From NCBI RefSeq assembly GCF_000165425.1, contig NW_001799200.1, forward strand, positions 463,327 through 527,326: DNA of 64,000 bases, given 5' to 3'. The notes beneath the pieces are model-generated. The model was given only the letters and a program-made list of their open reading frames with translations. It searched no databases and was not told the origin of the DNA. How positions within the stretch are numbered: the stretch's first letter is position 1; each line of letters opens with the position of its first letter. Made by a program: the position numbers and the translations under genes. Of this stretch, positions 46,280-58,646 are shown piece after piece. The stretch comes from Paramecium tetraurelia (Eukaryota; Ciliophora; Oligohymenophorea; Peniculida; Parameciidae).

Positions 46280-47622
46280 ATGGGCTAGTCATAATTAGGC
46301 CCATATAATTCAGACAAATCATTTTCAGTGATTCGCTTTTATCACGATAAGCAGAGCTCCTTTAGTGAAGACATCAATCAAGAGTTCCTGAATAATGCCA
46401 TCAACTTTAGTCATTGGCATTTTATGATTCATCAATCTTTGATTATCAATGGCTATTTCTTTTCTAATTGCAAACTCACACTTAATTCATCTTTAAATCA
46501 TAACTACTCAAGAATTACATTACAAAAAGAAAACAAAATTTTAACTTTTCAACATGAGTTTGAAAGAGTGAGCAATGACTTTCGATTCAAATAAAATTCC
46601 AATCCCACAAACACTATAATAGAGGAGGTCAACCTAAACGAGTTATACAAATAATTGAACCTATAATAATAGGAAAATATGTTAATATTGGATAGTTTTG
46701 GTACTGCTAATTCAACAATTCAACCTTCTATTAATAGAGGAAGATAATTTAATGAGGCAAAGTAATTATTCTAATAATCCTCTGAAGAAGAGGACTTCAC
46801 AGATTTTGAAGATAAAAGTGATTCATATAGTCCTATTACTTCGAGAATTCAAGAGAATCAGAAAAATCAAATAAGAAAAAACCATTTCCCTTCTGATAGT
46901 GATAGTGGATAGGAAATTCATAAACCCAATTACGCATAAAAGTAATCAAATTATTAAGAATCACCCCTATCTCTGATAAATCGCAATAAAATGGAAGACG
47001 ATTAACAGGAACAAGAATTAGTTTACCAAATAAATTCTGAACTTAGAAATCTAAAAAATAAAATAGAAAAGAATATTGGTCCTTCTTATAAAAATTTAGA
47101 TGTTTCTGAAGAATATACTACTAATTATTAAAAATTAATTGAAAAGTAGCGCAATTAAAAAGTATTTGTTATGAAAATTCATTTTAGGCCATTTCAACTT
47201 AAGGCAATTCATAACAATTATAATAACATTGTGGCGTTAAATATTAATCTAATAGCTCTACTAATTTGAATTATAAAAACGAACATCCAAAATAATACTA
47301 GGTTAATTAACTCATACCTAAGGAGAAAGAATACCAAAAACCACCAGAACAAATTAAACATATTTCAGTAAAAATCAACTCTAATAAAATGCCTACATAT
47401 TCTCAAAAGCAAAAATCACCGAACACAAGAGAACCACAAATTCCTTTCTCTTCACAACAGATATTGAAATCTCCTAGAGATCCTAAATAAGTGAGCACTT
47501 TGAATCACACTACTGGCTCTGAATCAGAGCTTAATTTAAATACTTACAAATCGAAAAACCCATAACCACAACCAATAAACATAAAAATAGATTTAAAAGC
47601 TATGACAAAAAAACTAGGGTGA
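46280..47622 (+). CDS. Unknown Ser/Asn-rich protein (438 aa)
   Basis: One 26-nt intron (47162-47187) gives 438 residues. Starts MGQSQLGPYNSDKSFSVIRF. The first 110 residues look globular and beta-rich (FSHWHFMIHQSLIINGYFFS, RITLQKENKILTFQHEFERV); a low-complexity acidic region (SSEEEDFTDFEDKSDS), a short coiled coil (DDQQEQELVYQINSELRNLK) and a basic Pro/Gln tail follow. No family recognised. Confidence 0.7.
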
Positions 47623-48624
47623 AATGTTTATAGTATATATATTTTCATAATTATTCTTATCTTTATCTAATACTTTTGAGATTCATAATCCAATTGCTAT
47701 CACATTTAGGTAAGTGGTAGTTTTTAGAAGTTTATGCTTTTTGAATAGAGATGTTTCTGTCTATGGGGTGTTATGCAGTATATATGACCCTTGCTGAATT
47801 CATTTAATTTTCGATTTTTTATTCCTAGATAATTGAGTTTGCTTTCAATCTTGGAGATGATTCTGATTAATCATTTTGAAGGGTACTTAAATAAATTTTT
47901 TTTCTTTTTGGTTGTGCCTTGAAATATTTATATTGTGCGCCAATTAAGGTAGGATCTATTATAAAAACTAGCCTTACATTTTTCCTTTGGGCGATAATTA
48001 AAGGAAGGCAGAGTTTTTTACTCTATGGAAGTGCTGACTCTTTACTGTTTATATTAAGTATTCACTAACTTATCAACCATTTTTTTATTGCAAATTGTTA
48101 AAAGATATTTGTGAATATCTTGAATTTTATTTGACTCATCTCCTATTGCATAATATTCAAACATTTATAATAATTAATAGTATAAAATATACTGATTAAC
48201 TAATTTGGTTTGATTAGGAAAAAAGAATACTAAGGAATAAAATAGATTTTGATTAACAAAAGAATTTAAATAAAATTTATACAGTCTCTCTGTTATTCAA
48301 AACTTTCTAAACTTTATAATATTGAGCGAGAGATTTAAAAACACCAATCATATAGATATTAAATACCATAATAAAAAGTGCTAACAATTCAGTAATTGTC
48401 ATAATAATAATTAAATAAATATTAAGAAATTCTTGATTGTTATTAAGGGAATTTATTTATATAAAAAGACTCTACCTAATAATGAAATAGACTGTATAAA
48501 ATTATTGAAGAAAAACCTACATAGACAGACTTTAGATTTAAATTGAGAAAAATATAAATCAACTTGGTTAATATTGATGTTAGATTGTATATATTATTTA
48601 AGATTATAAATTATGTTTTGATCT
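47623..48624. other. 1-kb spacer, no gene seen
   Basis: The longest gap between supported genes in this part. Frames on both strands are short; the only hint is a minus-strand piece near 47690-47790 (TETSLFKKHKLLKTTTYL) without a start or splice context. Includes several longer T-runs. Possibly a decayed gene. Confidence 0.4.
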
Positions 48625-49353
48625 TCAGGAATTGACATCTTCATAGAAATACTTTGTCTTTTAAGATACAAATTTTCTTTTGTATTATTTTGGAGATTTC
48701 AATTCATCTTCTTCTTTAATGACTTCAGTTGCGATTCTTCCATTCTCTAGATTTATGACTCTAACTTTTTTATGGAAGTCAACTCTTTTGTTATTATAGT
48801 TTGAGTCATCTAATTGAGAATTATCAGGATATAAGGAATTTAGACTATCTAGATTTGTTTAACTTTATGTTTAGTGATCTCTTTTTCTTTAAAATCTTTT
48901 TTATCTTGAAGTTTAAGTTTCTTAGATTGGAAAACTGATCTGCTGTTCAATCATTTAGATAAACATTTAAGATTCTTTTCTTTGTTTTCTTAGCCCAGGC
49001 AACATAATATGATTGTCACTAATTTGGTTTTGTTAAGAAAATATAGTCGATAGTTGAGATTTAAGTTGATTATGTTTAGATTATGGCATAGAGTCAATAG
49101 GTTTAGAAATGTTTAATAATGAATTGGATTGTAGTTTAGGAAATCTACAATAACTACCCTCTGCTTTTTCTGTTAGAGTTGGTATTTGTTGAGTATTTTC
49201 ATTTTATTAAGGAGTCTTTATATTATGAACTTAATCAAGATTGTTTAGAAATTGTGAAGGATTAAATGAGCGAAGATTTTAGTTTATTTAGAAAGAAGTG
49301 TTGTCGTTTTTGATTTTGGATTCGGTGAGACTTTTCTGATGTAAGGTTAACAT
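48625..49353 (-). CDS. Unknown Gln/Ser-rich protein with RVxF motif (242 aa)
   Basis: Single-exon frame of 243 codons. Mostly polar and probably disordered (MLTLHQKSLTESKIKNDNTS, QISDNHIMLPGLRKQRKESQ). Toward the C-terminus NNKRVDFHKKVRVINLENG holds KRVDF, a fit to the PP1-docking RVxF motif, embedded in the most conserved-looking part of the protein. No fold recognised. Confidence 0.65.
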
Positions 49354-49598
49354 AAATATTAATTAAAAGAAGAAATATTGTAAGTTATAAACTTTGACAT
49401 CATTGAAAAATTACACTCAGTGAATACTAATTTATTACAATATTAAACTAAAATTTCATTACTAATATGAATGTTTATCCAGATGTGTATGCTTCTATTG
49501 ATTGGTAAACAAATAATAGTTCTTTATTTTATTAGTCTTCTATATTAGAGTTTTAACTCTATTTTGATATCATAATGATTAATAAAATATAAAATCAT

Positions 49599-50890
49599 TC
49601 AGTTCATTTAATAATTTAAAGATTAGATTGATCGAACTGAATTTCCAACTCTGATTGATCTTTAGGATTCTTATTATTCGTTATAGCTGTTTCTACCTTA
49701 CAAAGTTTTCTAATATGTAGAAAACGAATGTAAACTAGTGCCACTTTGTTTTGCAGCTGCTAAGAGTTGAAGATTCTCATCATTAAGTTGCATTGGGTTC
49801 CATCCTAAAGGAGGTTATATGGACTGCTATTGCAATACTGTGGATGACAAAATCTAGATAGGCAATTCAAGGCATTCACTTTGGTTGCAACAACTTACTG
49901 AAATTAAATATATAAAATAAATTTACTTCCAAAACTAGCTCTTATCACAATTTGATAATGTGATTTGATTATTTCTCCATTGGTCGATGGTTAAATCATA
50001 TTATATTAATCGTTGTTATTATGATTTTTTAATTGAGCAAACAGCACCACTTCTTGCTGATTTAGTACCTTATAGGATCCTAATTTCTTTGTTGTTGTTG
50101 AGATTTACTCTTCAGCAATGATTTTGCTCCTTGTTTCTATGTTGTTTTTATATTTGTATTATGTTATGTTTTCCAATTGTATAATTATTTTTTCTGGTTT
50201 CTAATACCTCTCCTCATCGATAACCTCTATTAATATTCTTATGGCTTCTCCAATCCTATAAACATTCCTATCTGTCACGGCAGTAATTTAGGCGCTCTAT
50301 ATATAATAATGAATTTTATTACTCCTTTTTCTCGACAGCAATATCCATTGTCTCCAACTTTCCCATCTCCAATTATCTGTTATTCAGGAAAGTAAATAGG
50401 TTCTCTAACTTAAATCTATTAAATGTGGCTCATTGTTTTGTATCCCTTAGTTGGCACGACATACCCTTTCACTTTATATATGATTCTCTCAAACGCACTA
50501 CTCAAATGTATTTTATTATAGGTCCCAGGGATGTTGGAAGGTAGTTAGAAGGTAAATGTAGTTGTGAATTAACCCATAGGAATAGTTGGTTATTGGAACT
50601 CATAAAGCACAATTTCATTCTTTAATATTTTTTAAGTTGTATTCGTTGATAATACACCTTCATCATCACTATTTTCATTGATATCAAAGGCACCATGCAA
50701 TATTTCTTTCCCAGTAAGGCTAATGTAAAGTTTTCTTCCAGGGTAACCAGGTTTGGTAATATTTAAACTTATGGTTCCTAATTTCGAATAGTTAATATTT
50801 TATACCTTGAATCATTTCTCCAGGAAAATAATATGCTTTTGAAGTTTGAACAAAAATACCACCAAATTCAGTGCTGTGTTTATTTCCCAT
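49599..50890 (-). CDS. Arrestin-fold protein (402 aa)
   Basis: Three introns (50778-50805, 50297-50322, 49898-49926 with CAG end) give 402 residues. The start MGNKHSTEFGGIFVQTSKAY and YYFPGEMIQGTISLNITKPG are typical of arrestin-domain proteins (beta-strand N-lobe with the P-G-(D/E)-x-(V/I)-x-G pattern). The C-lobe shows RIGEAIRILIEVIDE and SHYQIVIRASFG, ending in GISCCNQSECLELPIQIL and the proline-rich PPLGWNPMQLND. Gly2 with Ser6 fits N-myristoylation. Arrestin-domain proteins couple receptors and membrane cargo to endocytosis and ubiquitin ligases. A paralogue with the same N-terminal signature is at 62156-63312. Confidence 0.8.
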
Positions 50891-51728
50891 TTTTTGCTAA
50901 TAAAATAATATAAGATTTGATTAATTTTTATTCCTTAAAATCCTAATTTTGAATAAATTACTTTGACGCAATCACATTCCTACGTAATAAAGTGTAGATT
51001 AATTCCAAGAAAATAACATTTAATAATATTTTTAGATTAATATAAGGTTTTTAAAGTTATCTAATTCTCAATTTATGTTTGGTTTAAGGATTTAATTAAA
51101 TATTTAATAATTCATATGAAAACACTTTTTTTGTATTAAATTTTATCTTTCATTCTTTATGAGAAAAATACAAAGCGAACACATAAGACCATGAAAAAAG
51201 AATTATTTAAAATTAATGTGGTTGCGAATGATGAATAATAAAAATTATAGAAAATATATTGCAAGGCATTTTACTTTGAAAACAGATTCAACATTACTAG
51301 ATACTTTTCAGAAATTGTGTTTTTTCGTTTATTTCTGAAAATAAATTTTTGTTTTGCATTATCTCATATTTTATTTAATAACTAGTTTACCACAAATTTT
51401 TGAGATTAATCAATTCCAATCACAGATTATATAGCTGAATTGCCTGAATTTTATTTATTATTTTACATAAGTTCCATTTTGATTAGACTTTGACATTTTC
51501 AAAAACTAACATGAAATAATTTAATTATTGACAAAACATGATTTCTAGAAAATAATTTTGAATATTGTTCTAAAATTCAAAATAATGGCGATGCTGGAAT
51601 TTATATGGATTTTTGTAATATACAAATTTGATGAATTGATTTCGAAAAACAATATATTTTAGATTTTTAAGAAAATAAGGAAAGAAATTACTAATATTAT
51701 TCCTATTAATTAAAATACATTTTAGCCT
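50891..51728. other. AT-rich spacer, no gene seen
   Basis: About 840 bp upstream of the arrestin start, divergent from the next plus-strand gene. Very AT-rich; I see no convincing frame or RNA. Confidence 0.4.
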
Positions 51729-52137
51729 ATGAATCAAGTCTTGAAATTAAACAATAAAAAAAATATTAAGGAAATGATATCAGTTGAAAAATTAATCCTT
51801 CAGTTCTTAATTGTTATTTTAATTCTAATTTCTACATCAAACAATTTAGTAAATTAGAAGAATTAAAAATAAATATTGTATATTTATTAATGGTTAATAA
51901 TATACTTAGCCTAAAACTCTAGTTCCATTTAAGAGTTAATATTACAAACAGAAATTTCTTCAATTTGAATTAATAGAGGATGAATATGAATAGTATTTTC
52001 AGAAAATTCAACAACAAGAGAAAATTATTAAATGTTCATCAATTTAATTGAATTTAAAAAATCATAACTATATATAAAATTCTTTAAATAAATTGTTTCA
52101 TAATAGCCATTTTTTGTATCAATAACAAATAATTTGA
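51729..52137 (+). CDS. Possible small protein, exon structure unresolved
   Basis: A clear protein-like piece ends at TGA 52135: TQPKTLVPFKSQYYKQKFLQ, FELIEDEYEQYFQKIQQQEK, IIKCSSIQLNLKNHNYIQN. Its start is uncertain; ATG 51729 opens MNQVLKLNNKKNIKEMISVE in another frame, so an intron is needed around 51870-51910 (a GTATAT...CTTAG candidate is there, but the phase does not fit). Function unknown. Confidence 0.4.
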
Positions 52138-52267
52138 TAAATTGGGAAATATTTCTGTAAGATAGAATAGTCTACTTTAATAAAGATTATTTGGTTTTAT
52201 TATTTTGTGATTATATGATCAGAGTTCTTAAGAATAAATATAAAGATGTAATTAAATGGTTCTTCAT

Positions 52268-54244
52268 ATGATGTTTCAGAAATCAATTTAAGATAATTTT
52301 TTGCAATCTTATCAAGGTGTATTTTAGAATTATGTAAAATCATTAAGGCCAAAGATATTGAAGTAGAGGTATTTCAACCTATTCAAAAATCTATCATAGA
52401 ATGAGTATGATTCTAAATATAAGATATTTATTCAATCGGTTTACAAGCTTTGGATTCTTAATTTTCACCCTCTATAATAATATAATAGTTATATTTATGA
52501 ACTTTCTAGAAAGCTCTAAACGAATTGGATTGTAACAGAAATAAATAAATGCCTTAATTAAAATATAAAAGCATATTTCTAGAATTTTTAGAAAAAATAT
52601 TAATGATAAGAAATTTGTTTCGTCCTTTAGCTTAAATCCAAAAGCGATTCTAACCCTTCTATTACTTTTCCTTTTCTAAATCTAATAAATAAGATAAAGA
52701 GTAAATTTAAACACTTAAAATAGAACATATTAATTAATCCTAAAAAATTAGGAATTTGACAAGTTAGTTGAATATTGGGATAGCAAGACCTCTTAACCTA
52801 AATAAAACTCTGTTTCCATACAGAAAGTATTGTAGAAAATAAATCTTGCTGAAAATTTGATTGGAAGTGAATTGTAAGATAAGAATTGGGAATTTTTCGA
52901 GGAAATGTTTGATAAAAACTTTATTGAAAGATTATACATACCAAAGCAATACCCTTAAAAGATTTAATTAATATTAAATATCTCAATGGAATTGTCATTA
53001 TTGGAATACTAATATAGATTAAACAGAAGAGAAATATTACAATTAGAATAAGTTTTAGAGTAAAATGAAATATATAATTTAGTCGTATCAAAGGTATTTT
53101 AGAAAACATATATAACTTTGAATCAAAAATAAGCGATTTAGGAGAAGCTGAGTTTAATAATCTCTTAAGACAATCATAATACTTTGACATGAAGGCCTTT
53201 TATTAGAAAACATTAAATCCTGAGGGTTATGTTCAATTTTTAGAAGAATCTACTAAGTGTTTAGATTAAGCAGTTAAAATTGTGAACGACATAATCAAAC
53301 ATAAGGAGAATGTAGAGTAGATCAAATATTAAGTTGGCAAACAATAAGCTATGAGTAAAATTGCCAGAAATTTTGAAATTTTGGCTGAATTCTTATTAAT
53401 TTCAGGGCAAGAAGAAGAATCAAGATCTTTTTTAGAAAAAGCTCTTGAAGTAATACTTCTTTTCATTTTAGATATATGAAACCTTTGCCAGTGGCATTAC
53501 ACCTAAATCCATCTTATGTTAATGCAGAATTGCAAGATCATACTTGAGAGAAAATTATGAGAAGTCCTGTTAATTAATCTCTGGATTGTATGACGAGATT
53601 TCATAATATGGAGAATCTGAATTCTTATTATTAGTATAAATGTATAAATTCGTCATTCTGTCCTAAAAAGAAGTAGATGAGGCAGAATACGAAAAGCTTT
53701 TTGAGTCAATGAAAAATTTCAGAGTCACAGATCCATATATTATATCTGAAGTATTGTACTTATCTCTAGAATATACCTTTAAATAAGGATATAGTAAAGC
53801 ATTGTCTGAACATTTACATTAAGCCTTAATTCTTATTGAAAATAGTTCTGAAAAGATAAATTTGGAATAGCTACTCCATTTAACAGCCTAAATAATTATT
53901 GAGTTACCTGTTGATGTCAAAGATCAATAGAGTTTATTAAAGGTGATTTATGAAAATTTTGAGAAGTTTAGGAATAGAATAGATGATGCATACTTCTAAG
54001 ATCATTTATTATTGAAAGCATTAATTAGAGCCAAACTACTATAATTTGATAAAGAAGGACCAGAAATAATCATAAAACCAATTTTATAATTTGTATAATC
54101 TTGTACTTATTTTAGATTGAACAAGCTTAAAATGGTAAAGAACCATAATTCCTAAATCATATTAAATAAATTTAGAGATTTTTAGAGAAGAATGGACTTA
54201 TCTTTGCTAAGAAATAAATTGAAGACTTAAGCTCTCAAAAATGA
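52268..54244 (+). CDS. TPR-like helical-repeat protein, 5' part unresolved
   Basis: The 3' two thirds are secure: introns 22 nt near 53449 (GTAATA...TTTTAG) and 23 nt near 54096 (GTATAA...TTTTAG) join SRIKGILENIYNFESKISDL, AEFLLISGQEEESRSFLEKA, LKIYETFASGITPKSILCQ and the end FLEKNGLIFAKKQIEDLSSQ. Paired helices of 30-40 residues with the spacing of tetratricopeptide-like repeats (a superhelical scaffold) fill this part. The 5' part from ATG 52268 (MMFQKSIQDNFLQSYQGVF) is protein-like too, but I could not join it to the EFDKLVEYWDSKTSQP exon with a proper intron; it may even be a separate small gene. Confidence 0.55.
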
Positions 54245-54326
54245 TATTATGAAATTATTTTTCTTAGGTTGTTTAAATTTTAATTATACATGTTGTAATA
54301 ATCAACATTATATGAAGAAATTTCCA

Positions 54327-54899
54327 AGTAATTTATCAAACTTCTAATGTCTTATGTCTTACAATTGTTTTTCTTCTCAGTTAACTCTCCTTTGAGATAT
54401 AGGGGTCCTTAACTTGAGCGATGATATTTTAATCATCAATCACAATTAAAGATGACTTAAATGTTACTTATCTTTTGTTGCTATTGATTATCTTTTTGAT
54501 TTTTCTATTGATGCTTTCCAATTCGTTTTCAATTTGTTTGTCAGTATGTAAAACTTCAGACTTCTTCAAATCAGCAATAACATCTCTCTAAGAAAGTTGA
54601 TTCACACTATGGATCGATAAATTTTAAACACTAGGTAGTGCTAATTAGAATTTAGGTTAAACTTTATCATTTCCTAAAGCAACCCTTCTTCTTGAGGTTT
54701 TTGGGAATGCATAGTCAAATATTTCTTAAACTTCCTTTTCTTTTATAAAATTTTTTGGAGCACTTTCAAAGTCATTTAAAAATTTAGAAGGTCTTAAAGG
54801 TTTAACTGCCAATTTAAAATTGTTTTAACTTATAGGGGGAGATCGAATATCTGCATAACTCAACCTTTAAATCATAAAATAATTATATCTTTTAATCAT
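54327..54899 (-). CDS. Unknown protein with RVxF-like motif (190 aa)
   Basis: Single-exon frame of 191 codons. Starts MIKRYNYFMIQRLSYADIRS (ATG at 54899; a second in-frame Met at residue 9 is possible). SKFLNDFESAPKNFIKEKEV, FDYAFPKTSRRRVALGND and a helix (DKQIENELESINRKIKKIIN) lead to KRQVTFKSSLIVIDD, where KRQVTF fits the PP1-docking motif. Its stop converges on that of the TPR-like gene, 83 bp away. Confidence 0.65.
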
Positions 54900-54995
54900 T
54901 TTGGTTTGTCACTTTATAATCAAATTGTATAAAAATAATAAATAATCATTTTTTGCATAATAATAGAAACATCCAAAGATATTATAGGTCTACAC

Positions 54996-55190
54996 ATGAA
55001 TAGACACTTAATTTTATCAACACAATTTTATTTGTCTGAAGCCGGCAAAAATCTATATTTAATTGAAATTTTTAAAATAGCGAAGCTATAATTATATTTT
55101 TAATAAAAAACAAAAACGAAAATTGATTCTTAGTTTAAATTCTGCTCTCCAACTTCATCGAAAATTATTCATATCTAAAAAATTTAATGA
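54996..55190 (+). CDS. Possible small protein (64 aa)
   Basis: ATG 54996 to TGA 55188 reads MNRHLILSTQFYLSEAGKNL, YLIEIFKIAKLQLYFQQKTK, TKIDSQFKFCSPTSSKIIHI. Acceptable amino acid mix but short. Could be the first exon of the next gene. Weak call. Confidence 0.3.
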
Positions 55191-55264
55191 ATATATTAAT
55201 ATTAATAAGCTCCATAAATTGTACCATTCCTTTTGATTACTTATATCTATTTATAAACGGAAAT

Positions 55265-55699
55265 ATGACTTTATTTATTTTTAAGAGCAATTAACCTCTT
55301 AATCTAGAAACTGATTCGGTGAATATGGACTTTGGGCTTTTTTATAAATTAAAATTTGTTAAAGTACTTGCGCTTCTATATAATTTTGAGAAAATTAATT
55401 CTAATTAACAAATTGATGATCTTTTGATCAGTTATTTTGAACACCATTATTGGCTGAATAAAATATTTATTATTATTATAATTTTCGCTTAATTCTTCTT
55501 ATAACCTTTCTCGATTAAATCTATTTAATTTGTTTGGAATTTCTCCTTTTTCAACATTATTTCTCATCATTATATCCCAAAATTTAAAATCATTAGTTTA
55601 AAACAATATTTCTATCCGTATTTTGAACTTTGGAAAATTTGGTATTCAGAAATTGAAATTAATAATACATTTGATTTTTAATAATAATAAATTTTATGA
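55265..55699 (+). CDS. Unknown aromatic-rich protein (144 aa)
   Basis: One open frame of 145 codons from ATG 55265 to TGA 55697. Reads MTLFIFKSNQPLNLETDSVN, MDFGLFYKLKFVKVLALLY, QIDDLLISYFEHHYWLNKIF and FNIISHHYIPKFKIISLK. Rich in Phe, Ile and Tyr with a central hydrophobic stretch (IFIIIIIFAQFFL) that could span a membrane. Converges on the Kelch gene, whose stop is 8 bp away. Without homology support it may still be a chance frame in AT-rich DNA. Confidence 0.4.
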
Positions 55700-55706
55700 T
55701 TTTATT

Positions 55707-57258
55707 TCAATTTTATTTCTCTTAATAAGCTGGAATGTATTTCAGAATTTTTACATAATCTTTACTAATCTTTAATACAAAGCCTCCGTCTAAAAAAAGA
55801 GTTGGCTTAACTTCTACTTGCTTCATTGTGTATCCAATTGCATAAATCTCATTTTTATAGATAACCATATGAGAATAAGGAATGAAATCGATTGGCAATT
55901 GATTATCCAATACAGAAAATGTGCTGTTTGTTGTGTTTAATGTAAGCAGTTTTCGATTAAAATACATTTAATCATTAAAAATGATGCTATATCTAATTCC
56001 TCCTAATAACAAGATTTAACTTTAGTTGATTGAAATTGCTGAACAATTTGAACTGTCAAATCCTGGTAAGGAATTTTAGATGCTTATGATTTCCCAAGTT
56101 TTTGTATTTGCATAATTATATCTTTCAATAACATTTGTATTCTAATTTTCTGAATCTATTCCAAAAAAAACATAAATGTAATCCTCATGTTTTGCAATAG
56201 CTGAATTGGATCTCGCATGATTCATTTTTGTAATGAATTCCCATTTTTATGTGGTAAAATTGAATCTTTCACACAATTTAGTTTTCACTTTGTTGCATGA
56301 TTTTCCACCAATCACATAAAGATATTAGCAATCTCCTTCTCTAATTATAATACTGCTACAACCAACTCGCTTAACATTCATTTCTGGCAAACTAGTAATT
56401 TGACCTGAATTTACATCCAATTAACTAAATGAAGCACTTATTAATCCTTATTGAGTAACTCCTCCTATTAGATAGGTTTAATTGGATTCTCCTTGAACAA
56501 CAGTTGGCGAATAATTAATATTCACTTTCGAATTATATTAATGGACTTCATACTGATTAGTGACTATATCATAAAGTCCATATTAAAGATGGCGTTCATC
56601 TAAAATAATTAAATGATTCAAAGCAATTCCTCCTTAGGCTTCAATGATCGGTTTGTGACAATTTTCTACTGGTATATCGCCACTCCATTATACTGAAGCA
56701 TAATCATTTAATGTTAAATATAAGCCTTCTACTACTCTATGATTAACTTTGACTTAGGGTAATAAATCTTAATCTTATTTGCTAGTTTTTTATGAATAAG
56801 TTGCTAATTCATCTATTTCTTTGGACGAATCATCTCTAAAAATATTTTCGAAATTATACATGAATTTGACATAATTTTATTGTTTAAAATACTCATAGTC
56901 TTTTTAAGTGAATTAGTTTTCTGCTAATTTTTATGCTTGATTATCTAAACTTTGTATCTATTCATCTAATCTCGTTATTACATCCTCTAATATTATTATT
57001 ATAAATACTTTTAACTTCAGAATTAGGGTATCTACTTTATAAATTTCTAAAATTCTCTCCAACTGCTTTAAAATATTCGTTTATGATATGATGAAAATCT
57101 TGTTAACTAGACTTAATTAGGTCCATATTTTCCTTCATTTTATCATGTGACTCTTTTTCAATGTGCAATTCTTCTATCCTTTATCTGCAAATCGAAAGAG
57201 AATCAATAACTTATTAAATTACATTCTCTACGTTATTTATATCACTTTGATTTAACAT
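55707..57258 (-). CDS. Kelch-repeat protein (509 aa)
   Basis: One 22-nt intron within about 56980-57005 (GTATTT...TATTAG) gives 509 residues. N-terminal 150 residues are coiled coil (QRIEELHIEKESHDKMKENM, DVITRLDEQIQSLDNQAQKL). The C-terminal 300 residues form a Kelch-type beta-propeller: YLIGGVTQQGLISASFSQLD, YLYVIGGKSCNKVKTKLCER and FNFTTQKWEFITKMNHARSN, YVFFGIDSENQNTNVIERYN, LLLGGIRYSIIFNDQMYFN, DGGFVLKIS. The GG doublets and the Y...W spacing are diagnostic. Such proteins act as scaffolds or cullin adaptors; no BTB or B-box domain is visible here. Its start codon is 22 bp from the start of the phosphatidylserine synthase gene. Confidence 0.85.
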
Positions 57259-57280
57259 CTATATTAAATTATTTTTATTT
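57259..57280. promoter_or_regulatory. 22-bp divergent gap between two start codons
   Basis: Only 22 AT-rich bases separate the ATG of the Kelch gene (minus) from the ATG of the phosphatidylserine synthase gene (plus). A shared, very compact promoter region. Confidence 0.55.
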
Positions 57281-58621
57281 ATGGAAATATCACCTAAAAA
57301 AATAGATATAGGTATATCATTTAAAATATTGAAATTAGGAATACAATGCGAGGTGCTGTAAAGAGAATACATTCCCCCAAACATTTAATCAACATTTTTC
57401 CATGAATCTGAAGGCTGGAGCATATTTTATAGATCTAGAACGATATCTTTGTTAATTTTTATGCTTGTTACACTTTATATTACAAGTTATTGGTTTCAAA
57501 GTTCAACGCTCCAAGAAAGTGCATATATCGGATATATCTTCAGTTTCTTGGCTTTTTGTGCTTATGGAGGCAGCTATTTTCCAAACACTCTTATATAAAG
57601 ACCACATCCATTATTTTGGAGATTATTATAAAGTTGGGCTTGTGTTTATATGATGAGCATTGTTTTCCTCATTTATTTTGTATAATTTTGTTCTTATTCT
57701 CTAGACTCCTGAATAACTATAGCAATTTTTGTAGCAGTTTATTGATCCAAAGTTAGGAAGACCACTCCCTTCCAAAAGCTATGCAGAAGATTGTAGATTT
57801 TATACTCCAGAGAATGAACATTCAAAGTTTTATAATCTGACGAGTTCATTTGATGTATTTGTCCCAGCTCACATTTTTGGGTGGACTGTTAAAATGTGGA
57901 TCTTAAGAGACTTTAAACTTGCTATGATCCAATAGATTGCTTTTGAATTCATGGAAATTACATTTAGACATTGGCTACCTAATTTTTGGGAATGCTGGTG
58001 GGATCATGTCATTTTAGACATTATTGTTTGTAATACTGGAGGAATTGTGGTGGGTTATTACACAATGAAATTATTTGGAATGAAGGAATATAAATGGTCT
58101 TTAAGAAAAGAAAATAGAAAGGATTCTTGGTTTAAGAACTTGAAGCGATTATGTTTAAGTCCTTAGTTAGATAAAATTGAATGGAAGGTCTTTTCTTCTG
58201 TTAAGAGATTTTTATTAGTAATTTGGTTTTTAGTTTTTATGAACCTTTGCGACTTAAGCTTCTTTTTTAATAAATTTGTTCTTTAAATCAATACAGCACA
58301 CAATGTTATGAAATTCAGAGTGTTTCCTTTGGGTTTCTTCTCTATAGTTGCCGCTCGAGATTATTACGTCTATATTTCAGATGAGTAAATAATATTAATA
58401 TCTCCAGGAATGTAACAAGACTAGGTCCTAATGCTTGGTTGATGCATGCTATAGTTTTAGGAGAATGGGTCCTTTTCTTTAGAAATTATTAAGGAATTTT
58501 TGTAGAGAAATTCCCTACTTATATCATAATTATATGGATAGGAATATTCACATTATTTTTTGTCACATTATTCTCAATATGGAAAAGAGAGAGAAGATTA
58601 AATAAACTTAAGTAAAGTTGA
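57281..58621 (+). CDS. Phosphatidylserine synthase (421 aa)
   Basis: ER membrane enzyme that makes phosphatidylserine by base exchange of serine onto existing phospholipids (PTDSS1/2 type). Introns of 27 nt (GTATATCATT...ATTAG) near the start, 25 nt near 57690 and 23 nt near 58388 (CAG end) give 421 residues. Hydrophobic segments (TISLLIFMLVTLYITSYW, GYIFSFLAFCAYGGSYF) and the family blocks RPHPLFWRLLQSWACVYMM, FIDPKLGRPLPSKSYAEDCR, DVFVPAHIFGWTVKMWILRD, FRHWLPNFWECWWDHVILDI, VCNTGGIVVGYYTMKLF, and RLGPNAWLMHAIVLGEW are all present. The WECWWDH block is the signature of the catalytic core. N-terminal exon choice (MEISPKKIDI) is plausible but less certain than the rest. Confidence 0.9.
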
Positions 58622-58646
58622 TGTGTATAATGTATTATTAAAATAT

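Noticed and set aside
49467-49631. A 54-codon plus-strand frame starting MNVYPDVYASIDWQ.
   Set aside because: It overlaps the 3' end of the arrestin gene and has no other support, though the peptide is not implausible.
57465-57756. Two plus-strand frames of 62 and 88 codons.
   Set aside because: Out-of-frame shadows inside phosphatidylserine synthase.
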